This document shows positions 44,196 to 52,842 of a stretch of 64,000 bases of DNA, one piece after another; positions within the stretch are counted from its first letter, which is position 1; each line of letters opens with the position of its first letter. This DNA comes from Chengkuizengella axinellae. Its GTDB lineage: Bacteria; Bacillota; Bacilli; Paenibacillales; KCTC-33759. The notes below the pieces were generated by a model that was given only the letters and a program-made list of their open reading frames with translations, made no database searches and had not been told where the DNA came from. Location: assembly GCF_030730905.1 (NCBI RefSeq), contig NZ_JAVAMP010000005.1:1-64000 (forward strand). The letters run 5' to 3'. The position numbers were made by a program, and so were the translations under genes.

Positions 44196-44705
44196 ATGAT
44201 AATGATCAGTGACAAACTACTTCAAGGATTAATTGAGCAAATGAATTTTGAATTTTATTCTGCGCATGCTTACATGGCAATGGGTGCTTATTGTTCATCA
44301 GAAAGCTTGGATGGTTTTGCTAATTTCTTTTTAGTACAAGCAGAGGAAGAACGTTTTCATGCAATGAAGTTTTATCATTTTATTAATGCATTAGGTGAGC
44401 GTGCATCGATTAGTGGATTTGAAAACCCAAATAATGATTTTTCATCCATCTTAGATGCTTATGAAAAAGCACTTGAACATGAAAAAGAAGTAACAAAACG
44501 TATTTACCATTTATCAGACATAGCTCTAGATGAACGCGAACATGCAACCATTCACTTTTTAAAATGGTTTATTGAGGAGCAGGTTGAGGAAGAAGAATTA
44601 TTTAATACGATTATCCAAAAGTTAAAATTGATTAAAAATGATAGTAACGCGATGTTTATGTTGGATCATGAATTTGCTGAGCGTTCCTTCACACCAGAAG
44701 ATTAG
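44196..44705 (+). CDS. ftnA: Ferritin (non-heme, FtnA-like)
   Basis: A 169-aa iron-storage ferritin. Ferroxidase ligands are visible: E in QMNFEFYSAHAY, the E-x2-H pair in AEEERFHAMKFYHF, and E in the later helix ALEHEKEVTKR, with QVEEEELFNTI in the fourth helix. The length and C-terminus fit bacterial FtnA. The start is ATG 44196 or 44202 behind AAGGAG. It is a single gene with its own terminator. Confidence 0.95.
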   Translation: MIMISDKLLQGLIEQMNFEFYSAHAYMAMGAYCSSESLDGFANFFLVQAEEERFHAMKFYHFINALGERASISGFENPNNDFSSILDAYEKALEHEKEVTKRIYHLSDIALDEREHATIHFLKWFIEEQVEEEELFNTIIQKLKLIKNDSNAMFMLDHEFAERSFTPED

Positions 44706-44736
44706 ATTATGGTTTGTTTGTAAAACATAGACTTAG

Positions 44737-44787
44737 ATAATCCCCATTTTTGAACCTAAATATATAGATCAACAATGGGGAATCTTA
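44737..44787 (+). terminator. Terminator of ferritin
   Basis: TCCCCATT and AATGGGGA form an 8-bp stem with a 26-base loop, with T-rich sequence after. The space 44788-45074 up to the ArsR gene holds a second copy of CTACTAGTAG (44872-44881) and no gene. Confidence 0.6.
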
Positions 44788-45074
44788 TAATATAAATGAA
44801 ATGAATAAAACCTTTTAATAATTCCTTTATGCACCACTTCATATTAAATCTAAACCCTTCTCTACTAGTAGTTTTATTTGTTCCCATAATACAGCATCCC
44901 TTTCCATGTAAAGTCCACATTGTTCTATCTACTCATTTACTTCTTCACTATTATTGATGTTTTCTATCCCAATAATTACCACAAATAAGTTATTCCCTAT
45001 CCTCACTCACCAAAAAAAATTCTTTTATTTTTTCTTGACTTCTAATCAAATCCATTTTATACTATGTTCAACAG

Positions 45075-45103
45075 ATTAAATGTTTAACTATTTCGACATT
45101 CGA
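45075..45103. promoter_or_regulatory. Candidate ArsR operator upstream of the arsR-like gene
   Basis: The sequence ATTAAATGTTTAAC...TCGACATT is, in reverse complement, close to the stretch AATGTCGAAA...CATTTAA before the SDR gene (45510-45536). Two matching sites before adjacent genes suggest a common operator. Confidence 0.5.
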
Positions 45104-45120
45104 AAATGGAGAAGATAAAA

Positions 45121-45468
45121 ATGACTTCAAATGAAACGAAAACTCAACTTATAACAGCAGTTCATGAACAATTGCAGGATTGTACAGAGGTTTTTCTAGC
45201 ACTGGCAGACCCTGTTCGTCAAGAAATCATTATGGTGTTAACAAAATATGATACGTTGAACGTCACCCAAATTGTAGAGCAGTTTTCATTATCCCGTCCA
45301 ACGATCTCACATCATTTAAAAATATTGAGGCAAGCAGGATTAGTCTCAACTCAAAAGGTAGCAACAGAAATCTTTTATACTTTACAAATTCAAGATGCTT
45401 TGAAAAATCTGAAAAAATTAGTCGATATATCCGAAGAGATCGAGGATTCGAAGCAAATCTGTGAATAG
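45121..45468 (+). CDS. ArsR-family transcriptional regulator
   Basis: A 115-aa winged-helix repressor: FLALADPVRQEIIMVLTKYD, then the recognition segment SLSRPTISHHLKILRQAGL and the wing. No Cys pair typical of metal-sensing ArsR is seen in helix 3, so it may respond to something other than a metal. The start at ATG 45121 has GGAGAAG upstream. It precedes an SDR gene, with a shared candidate operator before each. Confidence 0.9.
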   Translation: MTSNETKTQLITAVHEQLQDCTEVFLALADPVRQEIIMVLTKYDTLNVTQIVEQFSLSRPTISHHLKILRQAGLVSTQKVATEIFYTLQIQDALKNLKKLVDISEEIEDSKQICE

Positions 45469-45509
45469 ATTTTCTCCTTTGGGGCAATATAGCCTCAATA
45501 TTTTTTAAT

Positions 45510-45555
45510 CTAAATGTCGAAAAGTTTAATCATTTAAAAGTATAAACGTTTATAC
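45510..45555. promoter_or_regulatory. Candidate ArsR operator and palindrome upstream of the SDR gene
   Basis: AATGTCGAAA...AATCATTTAA matches the reverse complement of the arsR upstream site. It is followed by a perfect 16-bp palindrome GTATAAACGTTTATAC (45540-45555), 25 bases before the SDR start. Confidence 0.5.
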
Positions 45556-45579
45556 TGAATTAAATTTGGAGGTTATATT

Positions 45580-46365
45580 ATGAAAACAGTTTTAATTACA
45601 GGTGCTTCAAGCGGTATAGGTGAGCAGTTCGCTCATATATTTGCAAGTAAAAAATATCGTGTTGTTTTAACTGCGCGAAATGAGAAAAAATTGAACGCTC
45701 TATCAAAACAATTATTACAAAAATATCAAATAAACACACTGGTGATCCCTTTGGATCTCGGGACACCAAATGGTCCAAAGGAACTTTATGATGAAATTCA
45801 AAAACAAGGGATTGAAATAGATGTTCTAGTTAATAATGCTGGGTTTGGATCTTTTGGATATGTACACGAGCAGGATATCTCTGAACAACTGAATCTTATT
45901 CAACTAAACATAGCTTCATTAACACATTTAACGATGTTATTCCTTCCTGATTTTGTTAATAAAGAGCGTGGAAAAATTTTAAATGTTGCCTCCACTACAT
46001 CATTTTATCCAGTTCCATTAATGACTGTTTATAGTGCTTCAAAAGCTTTTGTGCTTTCGTTCAGTGAATCCTTATCTACTGAATTAAAAGGTACAGGAGT
46101 GACAGTGACCGCTTTATGCCCAGGTAACACTGTTACAGGATTCCATGAAAGATCAAAAACAGAAAATCTAAAAGCGATTAATAACAGTACCATGAATGCC
46201 TCAATGGATGCTAAAAAAGTGGCCTACATTGGATATGAAGCACTTATGAAGGGAAAATCTCATGTGGTACCTGGATTACACAATTGGACCATGACTAAAT
46301 TACCTCGGATTTTACCTAGAGATACAGTTACAAAAGTAACAAAGAAGGTGCTTGAACAAACATAA
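45580..46365 (+). CDS. Short-chain dehydrogenase/reductase (SDR)
   Basis: A 261-aa classical SDR: cofactor motif TGASSGIGEQFA, NNAGFGSFG, catalytic Ser in NVASTTSFYP, and YSASKAF with the Y-x3-K pair. The C-terminus contains HVVPGLHNW. The substrate is unknown. Given shared candidate operators, it is probably controlled by the ArsR-like protein just upstream. Confidence 0.93.
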   Translation: MKTVLITGASSGIGEQFAHIFASKKYRVVLTARNEKKLNALSKQLLQKYQINTLVIPLDLGTPNGPKELYDEIQKQGIEIDVLVNNAGFGSFGYVHEQDISEQLNLIQLNIASLTHLTMLFLPDFVNKERGKILNVASTTSFYPVPLMTVYSASKAFVLSFSESLSTELKGTGVTVTALCPGNTVTGFHERSKTENLKAINNSTMNASMDAKKVAYIGYEALMKGKSHVVPGLHNWTMTKLPRILPRDTVTKVTKKVLEQT

Positions 46366-46405
46366 TAATCATATCAATTACATAAACCCACATTCTATGG
46401 AAAAT

Positions 46406-46446
46406 AAAAGAATCCATTTTGAAAGAAAGGTTGATCAAAATGGATT
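46406..46446 (-). terminator. Terminator after the CHAP-domain gene
   Basis: AATCCATTTTGA / TCAAAATGGATT (perfect 12 bp) on the minus strand followed by CTTTTATTTT. The arms are the same as those of the terminator at 39444-39489. Confidence 0.82.
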
Positions 46447-46499
46447 CTAAAACATTGTTGTCGACTAGTGAATTATTCTTTGATTTTTCTACACAGTAT

Positions 46500-47192
46500 T
46501 TAAATGATAGGATTATACTCACCATCGAAATGAAATTCATATTCATTATCAATTCGAATATAGCCTAGAATGTTGCGTTCCCTACATCTACTAAAAACGC
46601 TTGAATAGTTTTCATTATCTTTGTTCCCTTCTGCGACAAGAATTTCTTGGTCTTCGTAATCAAGAACAATTCCAATATGGTCGTGAGAATTATTGGATAA
46701 AAGTTTTTCATAAATAACTATGTCGCCTCGTTGTGGTCTAAAGTTCTGGTCATCATAATAAAAAAATCCAGTTTCGGGTAGTTGAGCCCACTTAAGTATA
46801 GCACCTACACCAGCTAGTCGATACTTAGCGTTTGGATAAATTGTCGGCAGCAAAATTCCTGCCTGCATACAGCAATGATATACGAATGCCGCACACCAAT
46901 TCTCTTTGAGTACTTTATATATATCGAGATCAGGCCAATAATGGCAAATTTCCCTATACAGTTTATCTTCTGGAATTCCAATAATGTTTTGACTTGCTAG
47001 TTCTTCTGAAATGTCGGCTAACAAATTTCGTTTATCTTTTCTGTTTGTTGTATTATTTTCATTATGATTGGTTGGAACTACTTCTTCAAATTGGCCCTTT
47101 GAAATGGATAATTCGTCAAATACATTATGAATTCTTTGAACATCCATATGGGATACGGTGTGATCCAAGTTATGAAAGAAATTATTGAGCAT
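46500..47192 (-). CDS. CHAP-domain protein, C-terminal half of an amber-interrupted HD-CHAP gene
   Basis: Its first ~30 aa look like the end of the preceding HD domain, and it is in the same frame as the gene above it (47247-47570), separated only by TAG and 18 codons. The CHAP-like amidase domain (about 90-215) has WCAAFVYHCCMQAG with the catalytic Cys, RPQRGDIVIYEKL and DHIGIVLDY with the His. No signal peptide is seen. If the TAG is read through, the product would be a single HD-CHAP protein of about 356 aa. Independent translation from 47192 lacks a clear Shine-Dalgarno site. Confidence 0.7.
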   Translation of the reverse strand: MLNNFFHNLDHTVSHMDVQRIHNVFDELSISKGQFEEVVPTNHNENNTTNRKDKRNLLADISEELASQNIIGIPEDKLYREICHYWPDLDIYKVLKENWCAAFVYHCCMQAGILLPTIYPNAKYRLAGVGAILKWAQLPETGFFYYDDQNFRPQRGDIVIYEKLLSNNSHDHIGIVLDYEDQEILVAEGNKDNENYSSVFSRCRERNILGYIRIDNEYEFHFDGEYNPII

Positions 47193-47246
47193 AATAGCAT
47201 CTTTGATTAATTCGTCGTATGAACCATGTACTTTCCCACGCTGATT

Positions 47247-47570
47247 CTAGTAGAATATTGCGTGAAGTATAGTGAGTTGTTCATCCTTAGAAAAAATATT
47301 TAAATCTCTTATGATAGGTCTAACGGTTTCAGCACTATTAATACCGGGAAAATAACTGATACCAGTTTTATAGAAATAATAGTTGTGAAGCAAACCTGTG
47401 ATAGCCGCAATTTCTGTCTCTAATCCTCTCTTCATTGCAAGCATCGAAGCGAAAGATGATACTCCATTAAGTTGAGCATAAGCTTCTTGTCTATTAACTA
47501 AGCTATCCAAATTCAGTATTTCATTAACAAGTACACGAATACTTTCAAGTCTGTTTTTTGAGCTATTCAC
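47247..47570 (-). pseudogene. HD-domain protein truncated by an in-frame TAG
   Basis: 107 codons from a GTG start. It contains an HD-superfamily core (TEIAAITGLLHNYYFYKTG, then ETVRPIIRDL) and stops with TILHAIFY before TAG at 47247-47249. Beyond the stop the same frame continues with GKVHGSYDELIKDAI, the expected C-terminal part of such HD domains, and runs into the CHAP domain. The LLHN reading replaces the usual HD pair. Confidence 0.65.
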
Positions 47571-47948
47571 AGATTATCCCACTTCCTATTCCACTTTATT
47601 TCCTTGACCAAACTTGACCTTTAGTTTAGGAACATTTTTTTTCAATCTCACATTAATTTTTAATATAACATCCATTTTTGTTTTGCCTAATAGCACTTTA
47701 ATGGCTATCTGGAAGGAGTCCTCTGCATTCGTATAATTACATTCAAACAATTATAGATCTATTCAATTAAAAGCGAAGAACATGCCTTTTTTCTAACGAT
47801 ACATTTGATGCAATTATTAGTATTGGTTCTTTTGGAATGACAGGTGATGAAAAAACTCAGAATCTTTTTCTAATACATAAGCTTTGATAGTTCTAAAAAG
47901 CATCCTTCTTGAAGAAGCGCGCCATCTTGTGGAATAATGAATAACTTA
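47571..47948. other. 378-base gap
   Basis: No supported gene. On the minus strand a short open stretch ending near 47880 (IPQDGALLQEGCF...) could be a gene remnant, but it has no start and no recognisable family. Confidence 0.3.
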
Positions 47949-48374
47949 TTAAATTTCTCGACTGTATTTTAGAGGTATTAAGGAACCAATTTTAACTTTA
48001 ACTAACTCTTCATTCAGATTTATAATTACAAAACAATCTGGTGAATAGTCAGAGATTAACTCCCTGCACATTCCACACGGACTTACTATTTTAAGTTCCC
48101 TATTCACTTCATCAGAATATGGATGTCTAACAGCCACAATTGTATCAAATTGTTTCTCTCCATTAGAAATAAGCGTTCCAATTGCAATCGCTTCAGCACA
48201 AACAGTAACTCTTCCAACATAAGCTTCTATATGTACGGCAGATACAACATTCCCAGAACTAGTGCGTAATGATGCTCCAACATGATGTTTATCATCCTCA
48301 TAAAGCTCGATTATCTTCTTTTTAGCTTCATCTATTAATTTAAAATCTTCTTTGGTTAGTGAATATATTTCCAT
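47949..48374 (-). CDS. Cytidine deaminase-family protein (blasticidin-S-deaminase-like)
   Basis: A 141-aa zinc deaminase. Zinc site: CAE in VTVCAEAIAIG (Cys plus catalytic Glu) and PCGMCRE (two further Cys). HHVGASLRTSSG near the N-terminus resembles blasticidin S deaminases and cytidine deaminases of the tetrameric class. The actual substrate cannot be told from sequence. It lies downstream of a phosphotransferase gene with the same orientation. Confidence 0.88.
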   Translation of the reverse strand: MEIYSLTKEDFKLIDEAKKKIIELYEDDKHHVGASLRTSSGNVVSAVHIEAYVGRVTVCAEAIAIGTLISNGEKQFDTIVAVRHPYSDEVNRELKIVSPCGMCRELISDYSPDCFVIINLNEELVKVKIGSLIPLKYSREI

Positions 48375-48439
48375 AGCAAATTTCTCTCCTAGGTATTAAT
48401 TAGATTTTAAAATTCAATAAATACGAGTATGATATTATG

Positions 48440-49411
48440 TTATTTAAACAAAAATGACTGACCGTTAAGATACTTACTGCAATATTCTCTTACAAACATT
48501 GGAACAGATTCAGATATCCACTCAAACTCCTTGGGGTTTGATGAATGTGTCCCATACCCCCTTATGACTTGCCATAAGAATAAGGATTCAAGATTCCTCT
48601 GATTATATTGTGTTAATTGTCTTTTCCTTAAATAGGCGTCAATAAAAAATCTTCTATTGTCGGATTCCAGATGTAATAAAGTCTCAGCAATATCAAACAT
48701 GTAAAATCCAAAACCACACACAGAAAAATCAATAGGCCTCACTTCGTCTTTGTGCACTACATAATTACTTTCATGTAGATCTGAATGAATCAACCCCCAT
48801 GATTCTTTCGTTTTATTAAGTTTATTTACATTTTTTATAATCTGATCTATCGTTTTTTGTAAAATATCAATATCATATTCTTGTACGATTTGTTTCTCTT
48901 GTAGTGCTTTCAGTTTTTCTAATGAAGATCTTAAAGTACTTGTATTAAAATTAGGTCTTTTAAAGTCCTGAGGAATATCCCAACTGCAAGCATGTTCGTG
49001 TAAAGACACCATTACATTTGCCAACGCTCTAACTTCCTTTTCATTCGGTTCTCTATCAAGTATTTGTCCCTCTACCCAAAGAACTAAGGTTGCACTCATT
49101 GCAATATCATCAACACTAATAACGGTTACATAGTCTCCATGAATATTATGTACTGGTTTATTAGTGACTATCTCAGTTTCTTCATTTAATGCTTCAAGCC
49201 ATTTTAATTCAGACTGAATGATCTCATTTTGAACTATATTGTGATCATTATGATCATGTAGTTTTAGTAGGAATTTCCCCTTGCTTGATTCCAATTTAAA
49301 AGTAATTGAGTCTCGTTGTCCTAAAAAGGTTAGTTTCCCTTTATAATCCGGGTAACTTTCTAATGAACGAATTGCTATTTTTTGTAGTACATCTTTATTA
49401 TATGCAGTCAT
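48440..49411 (-). CDS. Aminoglycoside phosphotransferase (APH)-family kinase
   Basis: A 323-aa kinase-like fold. The catalytic loop is LIHSDLHESNYVV (Asp plus Asn) and the metal site IDFSVCGFG; the N-lobe Lys is probably in FLLKLHDH. APH-fold enzymes phosphorylate antibiotics, choline or other small molecules; there is no close resemblance to a known resistance enzyme that I can see. The Shine-Dalgarno site is TTGGAGA. Confidence 0.87.
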   Translation of the reverse strand: MTAYNKDVLQKIAIRSLESYPDYKGKLTFLGQRDSITFKLESSKGKFLLKLHDHNDHNIVQNEIIQSELKWLEALNEETEIVTNKPVHNIHGDYVTVISVDDIAMSATLVLWVEGQILDREPNEKEVRALANVMVSLHEHACSWDIPQDFKRPNFNTSTLRSSLEKLKALQEKQIVQEYDIDILQKTIDQIIKNVNKLNKTKESWGLIHSDLHESNYVVHKDEVRPIDFSVCGFGFYMFDIAETLLHLESDNRRFFIDAYLRKRQLTQYNQRNLESLFLWQVIRGYGTHSSNPKEFEWISESVPMFVREYCSKYLNGQSFLFK

Positions 49412-49611
49412 TTTGATTCTCCAATCCTTAAAGAAGGGTTTAAATCTTATTAGTCCTTGTTAGTTAAGTACATATTTCACACACTCGCTTATATATTTTA
49501 ACATAAATCTCCATTGCCTTTGAAAAATGAGTTCCTCAACAATATGGCCCATTTATAAATAAAGACGCATCTCTTGACAAGCAATAATCATTATAAAATC
49601 ATAAATAATGG

Positions 49612-49638
49612 TGCTTTTCTACTAGAGAAAAGCACCAC
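49612..49638 (-). terminator. Hairpin after the Nif3-like gene
   Basis: Perfect stem GGTGCTTTTC/GAAAAGCACC (7-base loop) directly after the stop codon. The following sequence is AT-rich but not a clean U tract. Confidence 0.6.
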
Positions 49639-49639
49639 A

Positions 49640-50554
49640 TTATAACCACCATTTATTTTGTGGTATTAGTACCACGTTCAAGTTAAATTTATCTTTAAAC
49701 CATCTATACATAAGAGTTTTCTTCACTAAATATTCTGATGCAGAATGTGAAACACCAATTAGAGACATATTTGTTTTATTAGCAAAATCTTTTATTTGTT
49801 GATATCTTTCTTTTCCATAATCATTATCTATATGGCAATGTATTTCTCCAGATATATAAGCTTCGACTCCTTTTCTTTCAGCTTCTTCCATCCAATTAAC
49901 TTTGTCACCACAACCTGCAATCACAGCAACTTTTTTTACAACAGATTTATTAATCCCTTCAAAATCTACGTACGGAATTTCAAATATACACTTTAATTGT
50001 TCAATTAGCTCAATAGTATTAGTCGTTTTTATATCTCCTATAATACCAATATCACCATGTTTTTCATTATGTATAAACCGTTCTGTTACATCTATTCCAA
50101 GTTTTTCAGCTATCGCCTGACTAGTTCCTAAAGTTCTATGGTAGTCCATTGGTGCATGACAAGTATATATAGAAAGTCCCTTATCAACTACACGTTCCAA
50201 TAAAGATTTTTCTATATGAACAAAACCTCTTCCCCACTTTCCACGTGGATCTCCACACTCCATTGTAAGAGGATGATGCATAAATAATAGATCGCCTGGA
50301 TCTCCCATTTCTATAAATTTTTCTAAAATTTCTGCTGTTGGGAAAACTGCTAGAAATACATTACAAACGGAAGAATACCCCTTAATCATTAGTCCATTAA
50401 ATAATTCAATAAAATTGGGTTCAAATATCTTTTTCCAATTTATATCATTATTATATGCTTTAGGTATAAATCTACTGAAAGCAGGATCCTTTCCAAATTC
50501 ATTAATTTTAAATTCACGATTCAAAGAGCTTACTATATCCACTAGCTGTACCAT
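49640..50554 (-). CDS. Nif3-like dinuclear metal-centre protein
   Basis: A 304-aa member of the Nif3/YqfO (DUF34) family, once annotated as GTP cyclohydrolase I type 2. Metal ligands are visible as LLFMHHPLTM (two His), HAPMD (His, Asp) and VSHSASE (His, Glu). It lacks the inserted PII-like domain of YqfO (about 370 aa). The molecular function of the family is unresolved. It is controlled by a T-box, which is unusual, and no aminoacyl-tRNA synthetase or amino-acid gene is adjacent. Confidence 0.87.
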   Translation of the reverse strand: MVQLVDIVSSLNREFKINEFGKDPAFSRFIPKAYNNDINWKKIFEPNFIELFNGLMIKGYSSVCNVFLAVFPTAEILEKFIEMGDPGDLLFMHHPLTMECGDPRGKWGRGFVHIEKSLLERVVDKGLSIYTCHAPMDYHRTLGTSQAIAEKLGIDVTERFIHNEKHGDIGIIGDIKTTNTIELIEQLKCIFEIPYVDFEGINKSVVKKVAVIAGCGDKVNWMEEAERKGVEAYISGEIHCHIDNDYGKERYQQIKDFANKTNMSLIGVSHSASEYLVKKTLMYRWFKDKFNLNVVLIPQNKWWL

Positions 50555-50583
50555 TAAAATAACCCCTTTCTTATTTTCAAAAT

Positions 50584-50825
50584 AAAAAACACGTAATCAT
50601 CCTGTATTAGGACGAGTACGTGTTTTACCCGTGGTTCCACCCAAATTCACATTATCTTATTAGATAATGACTCATTTTAACTGTATCGTAGTAAACGGTA
50701 CCAACTACTAAGTCCTTCATCAGTACAGCTCCAAGGTGGTAAATTCATCTTTTAAATTAGGAAGTTCGCAGCTTTTCTTCCCTCTCTGAAAAATTCTCAA
50801 GAAAAATCCATGTCCTTATCATTGC
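50584..50825 (-). promoter_or_regulatory. T-box riboswitch upstream of the Nif3-like gene
   Basis: On the minus strand: stem I elements (AGAGAGGGAAG and GCTGCGAACTTCC), the T-box antiterminator TGGGTGGAACCACGGG (50642-50627), and a terminator ACACGTA...TACGTGT followed by TTTTTTATT (to 50584). The putative specifier loop reads GAATTTACCACC. ACC (Thr, 50740-50738) fits because the next base is A; TAC (Tyr) is the alternative reading. Uncharged tRNA should allow transcription of the Nif3-like gene. Confidence 0.88.
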
Positions 50826-50948
50826 CTATACATATTTATTATTAAAATAATATACTATCATTTTAATAAACGTCAATAAGACCAAGAATAAAGATTTTTG
50901 TTCACTTATATTTTGAATGTCTAATTAGTAACATGTCTGAAAATAAAA

Positions 50949-51881
50949 TTAATCATAATACATTTTTTTTATACTTTCTATATGTTCTAAAAGCTTTGCT
51001 CTAATTTTTTCAGGCCCAACACACCTAATATTTTTTCCAAAACTTAACAAAGAATTATAACTATGCGCATTATCCGTAAATGGCATTTTGGCCTTATATG
51101 TTGTTACTCCAATTTTCTCAATATTTTTTTCACCACATCGCTCAACCATTCTTTCCAAAATTGAATAATCAAACTCAACATCAATAAGCATCATCTGATT
51201 CTTTACCCAGCCATTAACATCATTTCGCTGAGGAATAAATTCTCTTTTTACAAATGTTTGATCAGTAACTTTTAACTCTATCATTCTAGACAACTTAAAC
51301 ATTCTAAAGTCACTTTTTTCCAAACAGTATCCTTCCAAATACCAGGCAGACTCTTTTAATAATAACCTGTAAGGTTCAACACTTCTTGATGAAGGCTTAT
51401 TACGTCTATTAATGTAGTTAAACCATATCACTACTGATTTTGAAAGCCCATATTTTATTTTTTTTAACTTTTCTTTAATCTCACTATGACCAATCCAAGA
51501 TAATAAATCAATTGATACCTGCCCCATCGCATCATTAAACTCATCTGAAACCTCTTCTGGTACCAAACTCTTTACTTTCTCTAATGCCGCTTTTAAGCCA
51601 TGATCATCCATAGCAGACTCGATTCCTTTTAAACCTACCAATAAATGCGTAATCTCTTTCAACGAAAAGTATTGCTTATCTAATTTAAAAGCTTCATCAA
51701 TATAAATACCGCCATTCAAACCTTGGGCAGTCATTACTGGAATACCAGCAACTAACAGCGTATCTAAATCACGATAAATTGTTCTAACACTCACTTCAAA
51801 TTTTTCAGCAAGTATCACTGCAGTTGTTTTATTGGTATTCATCAATATCATCAGAATAGCTATCAAACGATCTATTTTCAT
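50949..51881 (-). CDS. YafY-like HTH/WYL transcriptional regulator
   Basis: A 310-aa regulator with the HTH segment LAEKFEVSVRTIYRDLDTLLVAG and a WYL domain containing YRLLLKESAWYLEGYCLEKSDFRMFKL. It resembles the gene at 38074-39006 in layout. It is divergent from an SRPBCC gene, with a large inverted repeat between them. The Shine-Dalgarno site is TTAGGAG. Confidence 0.92.
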   Translation of the reverse strand: MKIDRLIAILMILMNTNKTTAVILAEKFEVSVRTIYRDLDTLLVAGIPVMTAQGLNGGIYIDEAFKLDKQYFSLKEITHLLVGLKGIESAMDDHGLKAALEKVKSLVPEEVSDEFNDAMGQVSIDLLSWIGHSEIKEKLKKIKYGLSKSVVIWFNYINRRNKPSSRSVEPYRLLLKESAWYLEGYCLEKSDFRMFKLSRMIELKVTDQTFVKREFIPQRNDVNGWVKNQMMLIDVEFDYSILERMVERCGEKNIEKIGVTTYKAKMPFTDNAHSYNSLLSFGKNIRCVGPEKIRAKLLEHIESIKKMYYD

Positions 51882-51902
51882 ATCTTTCTCCTAATATTTT
51901 AA

Positions 51903-51932
51903 ATAAACTTGACAGACTTATGTCAAGTTTAT
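51903..51932. promoter_or_regulatory. Perfect inverted repeat, candidate WYL-regulator operator
   Basis: ATAAACTTGACA and TGTCAAGTTTAT, perfect 12-bp arms, 6-base spacer, in the divergent region. The left arm contains a TTGACA that could be a -35 box, so binding would block transcription of the SRPBCC gene, the regulator, or both. Confidence 0.6.
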
Positions 51933-52037
51933 CATGTTATAGTTATTTTAAACAAGCAAATAGGAGATATGATTGAGAAATGAGGAGTTATCATACAATT
52001 ATGTATCAATTTAATAATCTAATTGGAGGGGTGTATT

Positions 52038-52544
52038 ATGGCACATCACGTTAAAAATATAATGAGAGTTCAGGTTCCATCAACAAAAATTTGGGAAGTA
52101 TTGAGGGATTTCAGCAGTCTTGAAAGATTCGCACCAACTATAGAATCATCTCCCTTAGTAAATGATAAAAGTTCGGGTCTAGGTGCAAAACGATTATGTA
52201 CCTTTCATAACGGTTCAAATTTGATTGAGGAAATTATTGAATACCAGGAAGGTCAAAGTTTCAAAATTGAAATTTCTGAGCATTCGATGCCTCTAAAGAG
52301 TCAGCATGCTGAAATGAAAGTGGAAAAGGTTGATGCAAATACTAGCGAGATCAGTATGTCAGTGGATTTCGTGGTAAAAGGAGGTCCGTTCGGTTGGTTA
52401 ATGGGATTTTTTATAATGCGACCCTTAATGAAATGGGTAACTAAAAATATTTTGACTGGTTTAGCATATCATTCTGTTACTGGGAAGTTAATCAGTAGCA
52501 AAATGCCTCCTAAGGAAGAACTGACTTTAGTGATAAAAGGTTAA
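52038..52544 (+). CDS. SRPBCC (START-like) family protein
   Basis: A 168-aa protein with the SRPBCC fold: VPSTKIWEVLRDFSSLERFAP at the start, then GLGAKRLCTFHNGSNLIEEI and a C-terminal helix TGLAYHSVTGKL. Ligand unknown. The start at ATG 52038 is set by TTGGAGGGG upstream; the frame extends a little further without a ribosome site. It is a likely target of the divergent WYL regulator. Confidence 0.87.
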   Translation: MAHHVKNIMRVQVPSTKIWEVLRDFSSLERFAPTIESSPLVNDKSSGLGAKRLCTFHNGSNLIEEIIEYQEGQSFKIEISEHSMPLKSQHAEMKVEKVDANTSEISMSVDFVVKGGPFGWLMGFFIMRPLMKWVTKNILTGLAYHSVTGKLISSKMPPKEELTLVIKG

Positions 52545-52669
52545 TTCACAAAGATTTAATGAACCCATCCCTCGTACAAACCTTTCAAATATCCATGTTA
52601 AGAGTTTCTCATCAACCGTCACAATATCAATCGATAACTCAAGTTTGATCGATTCTTTTATGGCTTAGT

Positions 52670-52716
52670 GAAAAAACTAGAGTTGGATTTTATATACTAT
52701 CCACCTCTAGTTTCTT
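52670..52716 (+). terminator. Terminator downstream of the SRPBCC gene
   Basis: AAACTAGAG...CTCTAGTTT with an inner GGA/TCC pairing and T-rich 3' side. It is 130 bases past the stop codon. Confidence 0.65.
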
Positions 52717-52842
52717 GTTAGTCCTACTACAAATTCACAATCTCCATACTAATATTAACCATGAATATCTAGTTTTTCCCAAAATCAAAAAGACGCCTTA
52801 TTAAAACTAGTTATTGAACATCCTTTCAACATTATACAATAT

